Below are positions 55,092-63,691 of a stretch of 64,000 bases of DNA, in pieces. The DNA comes from Bacteroidetes bacterium RIFCSPLOWO2_12_FULL_35_15 (GTDB lineage Bacteria > Bacteroidota > Bacteroidia > 2-12-FULL-35-15): NCBI GenBank assembly GCA_001769385.1, contig MEPB01000033.1, forward strand, positions 1 through 64,000. Reading direction: 5' to 3'. The notes beneath the pieces were generated by a model. The model was not told the DNA's origin. It made no database searches and worked only from the letters and a program-made list of their open reading frames with translations. Numbering within the stretch: the first letter of the stretch is position 1; each line of letters opens with the position of its first letter. The translations under genes and the position numbers were made by a program.

Positions 55092-56777
55092 CTAAAACTT
55101 AGCTCGCATTTTACTTTTTGTTTTTTGCAAATTAATGGTTGCTGTTTTAGGATATTTTACCGAATAGGTAAGAACTATTTTTTTTACTTCACCGGGTTGC
55201 AAGGTATAGGTCCAAGTGAGTTTTCCGGTTTTAGTGTCATACTCCGCTTTTGTTATTTCAAGCGCCTCAACAATAATATCACTTTGTGTTGAAACAGGAA
55301 TTTGATCCAAAACATCAATTTGTACAGCTGTTTTACGATTATTTTTCACCACCATTTCATATCCAAATGTTTCCTTTTTTGCGTTTCCAAGATACTTCGT
55401 ATTACAAAACTCTTTTACTTTGCTTCGCGTAACCAATACTTTATTGTCGCGTCCTAATGACAGATCCAGCGTATCATCTGCACTTCGTGTATAAATATAA
55501 GACTGCCCAACATAAGTTCCGCCATAATATACATTGGCTGGTCCTTCAACCAGATCAAGATCTTCCCAACCGGTGATGCGTGCCAATAAAAAAGCATCCC
55601 TATCAATCTTCGGAACACTATGATGCTGATATGTTGCCGGCAATTTATATTCCGTAACATCCACGATATATGGTTTTGCATCAGATGGGATGGAATAGCT
55701 TGTTTTAATATCAAATTCTGCACTTAATTCGGAAACCTGAATTTCCTCGAACTCAATTGGCTTTACATTTTTGTTTGGTGCGCTTTTTTCTTGTGCATCA
55801 ATAGACTGGTTACTGGTAATAGAGTTTTGTATATAGCCTTGGTTTGATTGGTATGCAGGAGCCGCATTGGAATTACTATAAACATTACCTTTATAAACTG
55901 GACCTGAATAATAATCCAGGTTCCATGTCAGCAAAACAGGTTTTGAAGCACTTTGAGATGGATCGGAAGTAGAAAGTTTAATTTTAATATCATTCCAATC
56001 TATTCCGGTATTATTAAATACTTTTGCTCTGTATTTTAATTCAATCGGCTGATTGATGTCTTCTGCATGTAAGTCGTAGCTTGGCGCCCAACCCGCATCG
56101 CTTACAATATATTTTAAATTAATTGTTGTTGTTGTTTTTGTTGCCGAAGATAAAAGAATAGTAATTTCTGAAGTGGGCTGATTATTTTTCGCATTCAACT
56201 CCCTCAATTGCTGATTGGTTTTTGAAAGAACTTCATTTAATTGAATTGTTTTTTTGTCTAGTTTAAAAACTTCTGCATTAATTTCTTTTATTCTGCTTCT
56301 ATAAAAATCAGCTGCAAGCTTCAGTTCTGCAATAGCTACACCCTTTTCGTTTCCGCCAATTTTATCATTTACCAACAGCATATTTTTTTCTGTTACAAAG
56401 GCATCTTTATCGTTATTTAGTTGTGAAATAACATCGTTTAACAATAATGCGGAATCTTTCAATTGTTTTATTTTAATACTTTCTTTTTGATTCGCCATAT
56501 AATTAATAACATCTGAAATGGCTAAGATGGACACATCTCCTGTTGCATTGACCTGTATGCTTTTTGAATCGAGTTTAGCAGACAACCCAACAAACACAAT
56601 TTTATTTCTGCCGGAATTCAATGTTACTTGTTTACTATGATTTACTTCGGCTCCATATAAATAAATAATTGCCGATTGAACAGGTGTGCTTACTTCCTGA
56701 GTTGATTCAGTGTTTTGACCAAACACATGGGAAATCATTGCAAGCACAAAAAACAAAAAAGAACACGTTTTTTTCAT
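55092..56777 (-). CDS. DUF4139-family (MuiA-like) secreted protein
   Basis: A 561-residue protein with a signal peptide (MKKTCSFLFFVLAMISHVFGQ). An N-terminal DUF4140-like domain (SAIIYLYGAEVNHSKQVTL) is followed by a coiled coil (about 95-190). The DUF4139 domain has YIVSDAGWAPSYDLHAEDI and FNNTGIDWNDIKIKLSTSDP, and ends with IDVLDQIPVSTQSDIIVE and LTWTYTLQPGEVKKIVLTYSVKYPK. The family includes 'mucoidy inhibitor A', whose molecular role is unclear. It is an exported periplasmic or surface protein. The J-domain gene follows on the same strand. Confidence 0.87.
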   Translation of the reverse strand: MKKTCSFLFFVLAMISHVFGQNTESTQEVSTPVQSAIIYLYGAEVNHSKQVTLNSGRNKIVFVGLSAKLDSKSIQVNATGDVSILAISDVINYMANQKESIKIKQLKDSALLLNDVISQLNNDKDAFVTEKNMLLVNDKIGGNEKGVAIAELKLAADFYRSRIKEINAEVFKLDKKTIQLNEVLSKTNQQLRELNAKNNQPTSEITILLSSATKTTTTINLKYIVSDAGWAPSYDLHAEDINQPIELKYRAKVFNNTGIDWNDIKIKLSTSDPSQSASKPVLLTWNLDYYSGPVYKGNVYSNSNAAPAYQSNQGYIQNSITSNQSIDAQEKSAPNKNVKPIEFEEIQVSELSAEFDIKTSYSIPSDAKPYIVDVTEYKLPATYQHHSVPKIDRDAFLLARITGWEDLDLVEGPANVYYGGTYVGQSYIYTRSADDTLDLSLGRDNKVLVTRSKVKEFCNTKYLGNAKKETFGYEMVVKNNRKTAVQIDVLDQIPVSTQSDIIVEALEITKAEYDTKTGKLTWTYTLQPGEVKKIVLTYSVKYPKTATINLQKTKSKMRAKF

Positions 56778-57036
56778 TTGGATTTTTTTAAAGATAATTA
56801 GTTTTAGACTTTATACATTTAATTTATTAAAATAACTGAATGAATAGTTGGAACGTCATTGCGAGACTTTTTTCAGTCGAAGCATCTCAAACAATGATAG
56901 GTAAGATTGCTTCGTGCTGACAAATACTCTCTGGGTGAACCTTTTTATAAAAAATTTTACACCATTTTAACTTATATAAAATCTATGAAACAATAAAATA
57001 AATACAACCTTGTTTTTAAAAATTTCATATAAAAAT
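56778..57036. other. Intergenic region with a dispersed CGTCATTGCGAG-type element
   Basis: An element at 56854-56921 begins CGTCATTGCGAGAC and contains GTCGAAGCATCTC and AAGATTGCTTCG, the parts of a widespread REP-like repeat. The rest is AT-rich and shows no gene. Confidence 0.55.
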
Positions 57037-57073
57037 AAAACCCTGACAATGCGAATACAATTGACAGGGTTTT
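57037..57073 (-). terminator. Terminator of the ABC binding-protein gene
   Basis: A strong hairpin with the stem AAAACCCTG/CAGGGTTTT, extended by CAAT/ATTG, lies 21 bases after the stop of the minus-strand gene. Confidence 0.75.
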
Positions 57074-57093
57074 AAGGTTTTTTTAAATTGAAA

Positions 57094-58848
57094 TTATTTT
57101 TTTTCTTCCTCTTTTTTTCCGGCTGCCGGAGCAACATCTTTTAAATATACTAAAGAATAATCTCTGTAACGCATTGGATTTGAAAAAAGATTATGAACAT
57201 TTGATTTTACTAATCGATAATTTTCATCGTACCATAGAACCATAACCGGAGCATCATCCATCATTAGTTGTTCTGCTTTGATAAAAAAATCATAACTTTC
57301 TTCAAGTGTTTTTGCTGATTTTCCGGCTTCAAATAATTTATCAAATTCCGGGTTTTTGTAACGAGGTGTGTTCGGGAAAGATGGTTGATTTATATCAGCA
57401 GGAACTGTTGCACCATATAAAATCCATAAAAAGTTTTCAGGACTTGGAAAATCTGCGATCCATGCTGCACGGAAAATTTCAGCACGCGCATATTTTTCAT
57501 CTTCTAATTTTTGTTTTTGAGGAACAACTTCAAAATCAACATTCACATTTAAAACATCCATCAATTGTTTCTGAATTTCTAAAACCACATTTGCATTTTT
57601 AGAACCCCCGCTATTCAATTCAATTTTAACTTTTGGAAATCCTTTTCCATTTGGATAGCCGGCTTCAGCTAATAATTTTTTTGCTTTTTCAGCATCAAAA
57701 TCATAACCAATTACTTTTGTAATATCATATCCTTTGAAGGACGGAGGTGAAATTCCATTTATTCCGGGACCATATGCTTCGCCTTTTAATACATCTTCAA
57801 CAATTTTATTTCTATTGATCGCATAAGAAAAAGCTTTACGCACTTTTACATTATTAAATGGTTCTTTGGTCAAATTAAATTCATAATACTGGCTAGCCAT
57901 TTCGGGAGAACGTTCCAAAATGTATTTTGGTGGCTTATTTTGAAAATTACCAATTTGGCTTTCAACCAGATCTTTAATAGATTCGGATGGAAGTCCTATT
58001 ATCATAGCTAAATCTCCATTTTGAAAATTATCCAATTCTTGTTTTTTTGTCGGTAAAAAACTTATTACAACAGAATCAAGAAACGGTAACTGGTTTCCTA
58101 ATGAGTCCATTCCATAATAATTGTTGTTACGTTTAAGAATAACTTTATCCTCTCCTGCTTTTTCAACAAAAACAAATGGACCTGTTCCAACTTTCATATC
58201 TACACCATATTTATCAAATGCTTCTTTTGCAATTATACTCGCAGAGGGAGATGCAAGAGCAAACAAGAAAGACGAGCTTGGTGCTGTTAAGGTGATAGAA
58301 ATAGTATTATCATCAATTATTTTTACTCCTTCAATGGCACCACTAGGTTTTCCTTTGCTAACTTCAAAAAATTTATTTGCCCCAACAACTCTGTCTTTAA
58401 ATGTGGCGGAAAAATTTGAATTGTCTTTACTGTCAGTACATAATAATTCAAATGAATAGCTAACATCCGAAGCTTTTACTTCTCTGCCTTTTCCTTCAGG
58501 GAAACATTCATTATCTTGAAAGAAAATTCCTTTTTTCAAATGAAAAGTATAGATGGTTCCTGAAGCATCAATATCCCATTTTTCAGCAATACTTGGTATA
58601 ATAGAAAGGTCTTTGGGATTAAATTTAACCAATCCTTCATATATCTGATTTGCAATATGAGCAGATCCGATATCAGTTATTGCTGCAGGATAGAGCGTTT
58701 GATACATTTCGGTCTCGTTTATTCGCAAAGTGCCACCATATACTTTATCCCCTTTTGCAACTCTGGCAGAATCAGTGGTATTTGTCGGATTTGAGCATGA
58801 TGTATAAAGCATCACTAACGGAAGTACTATAAACAACGTTTTTTTCAT
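57094..58848 (-). CDS. Peptide/solute-binding lipoprotein of the ABC family 5
   Basis: A 584-residue lipoprotein; the lipobox is MLYTSC at about residue 18. It belongs to the SBP_bac_5 family of extracellular binding proteins for di- and oligopeptides and related solutes. Signatures are YEGLVKFNPKDLSIIPSIAEKW, YTFHLKKGIFFQDNECFPEGKGREVKASDVSYSF, VGTGPFVFVEKAGEDKVILKRN and FNNVKVRKAFSYAINRNKIVEDVLKG. No permease or ATPase gene is next to it, so its transporter is elsewhere. A hairpin terminator follows. The substrate cannot be inferred. Confidence 0.93.
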   Translation of the reverse strand: MKKTLFIVLPLVMLYTSCSNPTNTTDSARVAKGDKVYGGTLRINETEMYQTLYPAAITDIGSAHIANQIYEGLVKFNPKDLSIIPSIAEKWDIDASGTIYTFHLKKGIFFQDNECFPEGKGREVKASDVSYSFELLCTDSKDNSNFSATFKDRVVGANKFFEVSKGKPSGAIEGVKIIDDNTISITLTAPSSSFLFALASPSASIIAKEAFDKYGVDMKVGTGPFVFVEKAGEDKVILKRNNNYYGMDSLGNQLPFLDSVVISFLPTKKQELDNFQNGDLAMIIGLPSESIKDLVESQIGNFQNKPPKYILERSPEMASQYYEFNLTKEPFNNVKVRKAFSYAINRNKIVEDVLKGEAYGPGINGISPPSFKGYDITKVIGYDFDAEKAKKLLAEAGYPNGKGFPKVKIELNSGGSKNANVVLEIQKQLMDVLNVNVDFEVVPQKQKLEDEKYARAEIFRAAWIADFPSPENFLWILYGATVPADINQPSFPNTPRYKNPEFDKLFEAGKSAKTLEESYDFFIKAEQLMMDDAPVMVLWYDENYRLVKSNVHNLFSNPMRYRDYSLVYLKDVAPAAGKKEEEKK

Positions 58849-59151
58849 AGGTATATGAATAAAGGTAATTAGTCTTAAATTAAATGCAAGATTACTGCAT
58901 CTTTAACAAAATTGCAAATAAATATGCAAAATATGCGTATTCTTGTCGAATAAACTTATGAAAACAAAAAAAGACAGGAAAAGAAGAAGAATTCACGAAG
59001 TATCGTTTTTGTTAGATAAATTTGTTTAATTTTGAGGTTCAATTAAAAAATAATGATTTTTTATTTTGAAATTGATAAATAAGATTATAATATTGCGTTC
59101 GAAAATAAGCAACCGGAATTAATTGGACTTATTTTTTACATAAACGAGAAA
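58849..59151. other. Divergent intergenic region
   Basis: 303 AT-rich bases between two divergent genes. They should hold both promoters, but I find no clear TTG-N19-TAnnTTTG match and no gene. Confidence 0.4.
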
Positions 59152-59955
59152 ATGAAAAAAACACTTTTTGCTATACTTAGTTTACTTGTTTCAACATCCG
59201 GATTTGCTGTCGGAGTAATAGTGTTGGAAGGCAACTATCAAGGAAAAAACCTTTATATTCAAAACCCTTTTGCAGGTTCAGGAGTTGGTTTTTGTGTGCA
59301 ACAGGTAACTGTTAATGGCAATGTTACTACTGATGAAATTGCATCAAGTGCATTTGAAATTGATTTTAGAAACTTACAATTAAAGGTTGGCGATAAAGTG
59401 GAGGTAAAAATCACTCACAAAGATGATTGCAAACCAAAAGTATTGAACCCGGAAGTTTTAAAACCTAAAAGCACTTTCGAAATTGTTTCCATGTCAGTTG
59501 GAACAGACTTAACTTTTAAATGGTCAACAAAAGGAGAAACAGGTAAACTTGCTTATACAATTGAACAGTTCCGCTGGAACAAATGGGTAAAAGTTGGTGA
59601 AGTGGAAGGCCTTGGAACTCCGGATGTAAATAGCTATTCTTTTAAAGTTACTCCACATTCCGGAAAAAATCAATACCGCGTTAAACAAGTGGATTATACA
59701 GGACAACCGAAACTTTCTAAAACAATTGACTACATGTCTGCTTCTGCAGAAATTACTTTCAGCCCTGCTAAAGTTTCAAAAGAAATTTCGTTTTTCTCTG
59801 GTAGCTCACCGGTAGAAACCATGTTCGAAATATACGATCAGTTTGGTAACATTGTGAAACGAGGATTTGCTTCAACTATTGATGCTGCTAACCTTCCAAA
59901 GGGAGCCTATTACTTAAACTATGATAATAAAATGGGAGAGTTTATTAAAAAATAA
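59152..59955 (+). CDS. Secreted protein with sorting-domain-like C-terminus
   Basis: A 267-residue protein with a signal peptide (MKKTLFAILSLLVSTSGFAVG). The N-terminal half (about 20-95) is beta-rich with a Cys (GVGFCVQQVTVNGNVTTD). Residues 105-190 look fibronectin- or Ig-like (TFKWSTKGETGKLAYTIEQFRW). The C-terminal 70 residues (FSPAKVSKEISFFS, YDQFGNIVKRGF, LPKGAYYLNYDNKMGEFIKK) have the layout of T9SS type A sorting domains. It is therefore probably surface or extracellular. It stands alone and is followed by a strong terminator. Function unknown. Confidence 0.75.
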   Translation: MKKTLFAILSLLVSTSGFAVGVIVLEGNYQGKNLYIQNPFAGSGVGFCVQQVTVNGNVTTDEIASSAFEIDFRNLQLKVGDKVEVKITHKDDCKPKVLNPEVLKPKSTFEIVSMSVGTDLTFKWSTKGETGKLAYTIEQFRWNKWVKVGEVEGLGTPDVNSYSFKVTPHSGKNQYRVKQVDYTGQPKLSKTIDYMSASAEITFSPAKVSKEISFFSGSSPVETMFEIYDQFGNIVKRGFASTIDAANLPKGAYYLNYDNKMGEFIKK

Positions 59956-59992
59956 TCTTTCGAATCCATATGGATAACAAAATATTGAAATG

Positions 59993-60024
59993 ATCCCGAT
60001 CCAAAAAATCGGGATTATTTTTTT
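59993..60024 (+). terminator. Rho-independent terminator
   Basis: Stem ATCCCGAT (59993-60000) and ATCGGGAT (60008-60015), followed by TATTTTTTTTG. It ends the gene at 59152-59955, and its T-run lies 23 bases ahead of the next start codon. Confidence 0.85.
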
Positions 60025-60046
60025 GTGGGATTTTAAACTTATTGAC

Positions 60047-60451
60047 ATGTTAAAAATAGAACACTTAGGTATTGCTGTAAAAAACCTGGAACAATCAAAT
60101 GCATTGTTTTCCAAGTTATTTGGGAAAGAACCTTACAAGCTGGAAATAGTTGAATCGGAAGGTGTTTCAACTTCTTTTTTCAGGATGGGTGACAGTAAAA
60201 TAGAATTACTGGAAGCAATAAAACCGGATAGTGCTATCGCGAAATTTATTGAGAAAAAAGGCGAGGGAATACACCATGTTGCATTTGAAGTAACTGATAT
60301 TTATATAGAAATGAAGCGTTTGCAGGAAGAAGGATTTACCTTAATTTCTGATCAACCCAAAAAAGGTGCCGACAATAAACTCATTTGCTTTTTACATCCG
60401 AAAGGCACAAATGGTATGTTGATCGAGTTGTGTCAGGAAATAAAAACATAA
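60047..60451 (+). CDS. mce: Methylmalonyl-CoA epimerase
   Basis: A 134-residue VOC-fold protein that interconverts (R)- and (S)-methylmalonyl-CoA in the propionate/succinate route. The ATG at 60047 gives the normal N-terminus (MLKIEHLGIAVKNLEQS). The metal ligands expected are H6 and the H of GIHHVAFEV (about 83), and E in MLIELCQE near the end. Length and order are typical. It sits just after the terminator of the previous gene. The mutase genes are not in the window. Confidence 0.93.
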   Translation: MLKIEHLGIAVKNLEQSNALFSKLFGKEPYKLEIVESEGVSTSFFRMGDSKIELLEAIKPDSAIAKFIEKKGEGIHHVAFEVTDIYIEMKRLQEEGFTLISDQPKKGADNKLICFLHPKGTNGMLIELCQEIKT

Positions 60452-60471
60452 ACAAAATATATTAACAAAGA

Positions 60472-60502
60472 ATGTCTCCATTTGGAAGTGGGCAGGGGGA
60501 GG
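60472..60502. repeat. Decayed copy of the C-rich REP-like palindrome
   Basis: Read on the minus strand it begins CCTCCCCCTGCCC, the same core as at 49860, and continues CACTTCCAAATGGAGACA, a degraded version of the stem. It lies after the epimerase gene. Confidence 0.65.
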
Positions 60503-60505
60503 ATT

Positions 60506-61129
60506 TCAAAACAGATCCAACATACTTTCCTTTTTTACATCTAAGCAATACACCTGAATACCCAAATTTTGCGCAGCTTCTATATTCTCTTCAGAATCAT
60601 CAATAAATAATGTTTTTTTCGGATCAAGATTATTATCCGATACTACCAGGTCAAAAATTTCTCTATCCGGCTTTCGCATACCAACTTTATACGACAAATA
60701 GGTTTTTTCAAAAAAAACCGACAGATCGTGTATTTCAAACTTGTTTTGTAAATAATTGGAGATCGCATTAAAATGTATTTCATTGGTATTGCTTAATAGA
60801 AATGTACGATGTTTAGTTTTTAATTTTTTTAAAAGGTCAAGCCTTTCTATTGGAAGATCAAGTAACATAGCATTCCAGGCCAAATCAATTTCTTTATCTT
60901 CCGGTGGATTTTTAAAATATGATTTAATTTTTTTTCGAAATTCCTGTGAAGCCATTTCTCCTTTTTCAAATGAATCAAAAAGTATTTGCTGAGCATTTTT
61001 AAATTTCGGATCATTAATATTTAAGCCTAGTTCAACAAATGACTTTGCAGTTAATGAATGATCAATATTAATGATTACTGCTCCCAGATCAAAAATGATA
61101 TTTTCATATTTATTTGAATCAATAACCAT
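60506..61129 (-). CDS. HAD-superfamily phosphatase-like hydrolase
   Basis: A 207-residue HAD-like protein. Motif I is FDLGAVIINID with D14, motif II LLSNTNEIH, the lysine of YKVGMRKPD near 152, and motif IV LFIDDSEENIEAA with two aspartates. It is most like the YihX/sugar-phosphatase type, in which the second motif-I residue is Gly, as here. The substrate is unknown. It is cytoplasmic, with the normal length for the family, and converges with the epimerase gene. Confidence 0.88.
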   Translation of the reverse strand: MVIDSNKYENIIFDLGAVIINIDHSLTAKSFVELGLNINDPKFKNAQQILFDSFEKGEMASQEFRKKIKSYFKNPPEDKEIDLAWNAMLLDLPIERLDLLKKLKTKHRTFLLSNTNEIHFNAISNYLQNKFEIHDLSVFFEKTYLSYKVGMRKPDREIFDLVVSDNNLDPKKTLFIDDSEENIEAAQNLGIQVYCLDVKKESMLDLF

Positions 61130-61201
61130 AATAAATGCGAATAGTGTTTGTTAATTGGCTACAAATATATAATTTCGCATCTCAAAATTACGAAAGTAAT
61201 T

Positions 61202-61275
61202 GGGCCTATAGCTCATTCGGTTAGAGCAACAGACTCATAATCTGTGGGTGCTTGGTTCGATTCCAAGTGGGCCCA
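61202..61275 (+). tRNA. tRNA with CAT anticodon (annotated tRNA-Met; could be Ile2)
   Basis: The cloverleaf begins GGGCCTA, has D-loop GCTCATTCGGTTAGAGC, anticodon loop CTCATAA (anticodon CAT at 61236-61238) and T arm TTGGTTCGATTCCAA, and ends TGGGCCC plus A. The acceptor stem pairs with one wobble. No CCA is encoded. The sequence is of the elongator Met or lysidine-modified Ile2 type; I cannot separate them by eye. The 3' half overlaps the end of the convergent recombinase gene. Confidence 0.93.
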
Positions 61276-62797
61276 CTTTACAGGAAAGCACATCTAAAAA
61301 GGTGTGCTTTCTTTTTTTACTACCTTTAGACCGCCCGTTATTATTGCAAATCAGAGAAACGACACTATTTAATTTAGGGGTTCGATATTGATTATTTTCA
61401 AAAATCAACCTTTCGGGGAAAATCGAACCGATAATGTTCTGTTTCCCTTGTGCATTGGTGTCTTTATAGATTTTATCAATCTCTTTTAGCAGGCTTACAA
61501 TGAAATCTATATCCTTATCATAATTCTCCTTTCCATCTTCAAATAGGAGTTGTTTTATCTTTAATTCATGTAACAGGCTTTCAATATCGCATTTCATTGC
61601 TTTGTAATCGTCAGGGGTAATATCCCCATCCAACATTAAAGCCCTTGCATTTTGCAAGCGTTGCTTTTGTTTATCTATATCCTTTGTGATAACTTCTAAA
61701 TCCAACTTTACGTGCTTGTTGTTTTCTTTGAATGATTGCTTTATTACATTACCGTATAATTCCAACACTTCGGGCTTTAGCGTAAAGCTATGCAATACAT
61801 TTATAAATTCACGGTTTGCTTCCTCTGCCTTTTGGCGTTCTTTACAGCCATTACTACAATGATAATAAAAGAACTTACCACCGTGCCGACCCGTTGAAGC
61901 CGAACCCGTCATTATTCGCCCGCATTTCGGGCAAGTTAAATGCCCCCGCAATGGTAATTCATCCCGCACCTTTGAATTTTTTAATGGAATATTGCGTTTG
62001 CGCCCCTGTAATACTTCCTGTACGGTGTAAAATGTTTTTTCATCTATTAACCGTTCGTGTTGCCCCTCTACCCATACATTCGCTTCATCTTTATAAGCAG
62101 GAACATTAACCATTCCTATATAGGCTTTATTGCGAAGTAAAGCCCAAAAGGTATTGCGGGTAACTTTCAACCCTTTTTTATTCATCCTTCGCCTTAAATC
62201 TTCAATCGGGTACATTCCAGTTGCGAACCATGAAAAAGCCTCTTTTACAAGTTCTTCTTGCAATCCACCTTCGGGAATTATAATAGGTCTTTTGTTTTCA
62301 TCCCTTGCGTTTACATATCCACGGGGACAAGCCCCCATCCATCGACCCTCTTTTTTACCTCTTCTTATTCCATGAAATATATTTAAGGCTCTACGGTCAT
62401 TATCTACTTCGGGGGCTGCAAGATAAACAGCCAACATAATTTTACTTTCGGGAATTTCAAAGTTCAAAGGTTGTTCTATTGCTTGTGCCTCTATTCCAAA
62501 TTTTCGCAAATCCCTTATGGCAATATATGCCTCTGCAACATTTCGGCTGAATCTATCCCACTTAATGAATAATACTACATCAACTGTTCCTTTGTTCTTT
62601 TTTATGAACGTCATTATATTAATCCATTCGGGACGGTCAAAGGATTTACCGCTTTCGTCATCATGGTAAAAAGCGACTATCTCAATTCCCTGTTGGTCGC
62701 AATATTTAATTAAGCGTTCCTTTTGGTCTGCGGGACTATACCCGTCATTTTGTTCGTCCGTACTTACACGGGTGTACAAAATTGCTTTCTGTTTCAT
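61235..62797 (-). CDS. Large serine recombinase of an integrated element
   Basis: A 520-residue serine recombinase. The resolvase domain begins KAILYTRVSTDEQ with catalytic S12, followed by IKWDRFSRNVAEAY. A recombinase domain and a zinc ribbon (LTCPKCGRIMTG, YYHCSNGC, near 297-325) and a coiled coil follow. It integrates DNA by a phosphoserine mechanism. Its last residues (KVGPLGIEPSTHRL) are read from the reverse of the tRNA gene, so the stop codon lies inside the tRNA. This marks the tRNA 3' end as the element boundary. The gene is preceded by a small ORF on the same strand. Confidence 0.94.
   Translation of the reverse strand: MKQKAILYTRVSTDEQNDGYSPADQKERLIKYCDQQGIEIVAFYHDDESGKSFDRPEWINIMTFIKKNKGTVDVVLFIKWDRFSRNVAEAYIAIRDLRKFGIEAQAIEQPLNFEIPESKIMLAVYLAAPEVDNDRRALNIFHGIRRGKKEGRWMGACPRGYVNARDENKRPIIIPEGGLQEELVKEAFSWFATGMYPIEDLRRRMNKKGLKVTRNTFWALLRNKAYIGMVNVPAYKDEANVWVEGQHERLIDEKTFYTVQEVLQGRKRNIPLKNSKVRDELPLRGHLTCPKCGRIMTGSASTGRHGGKFFYYHCSNGCKERQKAEEANREFINVLHSFTLKPEVLELYGNVIKQSFKENNKHVKLDLEVITKDIDKQKQRLQNARALMLDGDITPDDYKAMKCDIESLLHELKIKQLLFEDGKENYDKDIDFIVSLLKEIDKIYKDTNAQGKQNIIGSIFPERLIFENNQYRTPKLNSVVSLICNNNGRSKGSKKRKHTFLDVLSCKVGPLGIEPSTHRL
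61275..61275. other. Probable left element boundary at the tRNA 3' end
   Basis: The host tRNA gene ends here and the element-encoded recombinase enters it. The exact crossover point is not visible because the right end is outside the window. Confidence 0.5.
61285..61317 (+). terminator. Terminator after the CAT tRNA
   Basis: Stem AAAGCACATC/GGTGTGCTTT (one wobble) and a C followed by seven T. It is read on the plus strand for the tRNA, and on the other strand it forms part of the recombinase coding region. Confidence 0.8.
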
Positions 62798-62805
62798 GGT
62801 TCTTT

Positions 62806-62985
62806 TTATTTATCTTCTTGACGGTTCTCTCTTTCTTCAAATGATGTTAGCGAAATTTCACTTATAAAATAAAGCCAATTCCGTATTTCTATTATTTCAT
62901 TATCCGTATAATGATTACCGTTTTTATTTAAAACCTTTTTACATTCCGTTAGCGAAATCCGTTCGCTCTCTCTAATGCTTTTCAT
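62806..62985 (-). CDS. Small protein upstream of the recombinase
   Basis: A 59-residue protein (MKSIRESERISLTECKKVLN..., then NGNHYTDNEIIEIRNWLYFI). The segment KKVLNKNGNHYTDNEIIEIRNWL looks like the small helical proteins that lie directly before serine recombinases in Bacteroidota elements. It ends 8 bases before the recombinase start, so they are co-transcribed. Whether it directs excision or controls transcription is unknown. Confidence 0.65.
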   Translation of the reverse strand: MKSIRESERISLTECKKVLNKNGNHYTDNEIIEIRNWLYFISEISLTSFEERENRQEDK

Positions 62986-63152
62986 GGCTACATGACATTA
63001 AATGGCATTAATTCTTTTGAACTAATGACGCGGAAAGTAGCCAACGAATACCGCTAATGCACCCTTTTATGTAGCCAACAAATAGGGCGTTTCAGCTTAT
63101 AACTACAATAATTACATTAAGTTACTTTGATATAACCAAAAATCCAAACCGA
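62986..63152. promoter_or_regulatory. Divergent regulatory region with GTAGCCAACRAATA direct repeats
   Basis: GTAGCCAACGAATA (63037-63050) and GTAGCCAACAAATA (63071-63084) are direct repeats 34 bases apart, with a related TGGCTAC near 62985. They may be operator sites for the element's genes on either side. Confidence 0.45.
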
Positions 63153-63272
63153 ATGAAAGATTTTATAGAGGCATTGAAAATAGGGCATTTTAGAGGTGGT
63201 AAAAAAATTCAAGACATGGTTAGATTTTTAAAAATAGTTGAAAAATTAGTTTCAAGTAATCTAAGAGTTTGA
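63153..63272 (+). CDS. Possible small element protein
   Basis: A 39-codon frame (MKDFIEALKIGHFRGGKK, IQDMVRFLKIVEKL, VSSNLRV) with a helical, amphipathic look. It ends 6 bases before the next ORF. A part (LKIGHF) returns as KIGHL in the frame after 63581. The gene status is uncertain; it could also be the truncated start of a larger protein. Confidence 0.35.
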   Translation: MKDFIEALKIGHFRGGKKIQDMVRFLKIVEKLVSSNLRV

Positions 63273-63278
63273 TAAAAA

Positions 63279-63584
63279 ATGTACTTTTATATTGCCATGT
63301 TAAAAGAACATCAAAGAATCATAACCGAACAAATCAGCAAAAGGGAATCCTTAATGTCAAGAACAAATATTGCTGGAAGCACTAAAGAAATTGACCTAAT
63401 TATGTCCGATTATTCGGAATGGGACAAAGACAATAAACTGATATTAGAAAAAGGGTTTAAGCAGTTGTTTCAACAGTTTTATAGAATGTATTCCACTACA
63501 AACTATTTAGGTAATATTAATGTGGATAAAGATTCTTTTGAATTTAAAAGCGAAAAGCTACTTAATTGTTTACAAAAAAAATAG
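63279..63584 (+). CDS. Helical protein upstream of the TIR gene
   Basis: A 101-residue protein (95 if it begins at the second ATG, 63297, which fits MLKEHQRIITEQISKRES better). It is rich in charged residues, helical, with no known domain. It ends LLNCLQKK and stop, and the last codons contain A-AAA-AAA in phase (63575-63581) right before TAG. A -1 shift there would extend the protein into the TIR frame without a stop for the whole distance to 63692. It may thus be the N-terminal part of a TIR protein. Confidence 0.55.
   Translation: MYFYIAMLKEHQRIITEQISKRESLMSRTNIAGSTKEIDLIMSDYSEWDKDNKLILEKGFKQLFQQFYRMYSTTNYLGNINVDKDSFEFKSEKLLNCLQKK
63575..63581 (+). promoter_or_regulatory. Candidate -1 frameshift site A-AAA-AAA
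   Basis: The zero frame reads CAA AAA AAA TAG. A slip of one base back gives ATA GGG CAT TTA AAA ..., open through to the TIR ATG at 63692. A homopolymer sequencing error or a plain frameshift mutation would look the same. Confidence 0.4.
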
Positions 63585-63691
63585 GGCATTTAAAAACAAC
63601 ATTAAATCAACTAAGCAGTATTTCACCTACAAATTTATTGCCTTTAAGTGAAGTGGAAGGCTTGAATTTACACATAAAAACAAAAAGCGAC

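Noticed and set aside
59990-60046. Upstream extension of the epimerase
   Set aside because: The extra codons are the terminator hairpin and T-run of the preceding gene; the family starts at the ATG at 60047.
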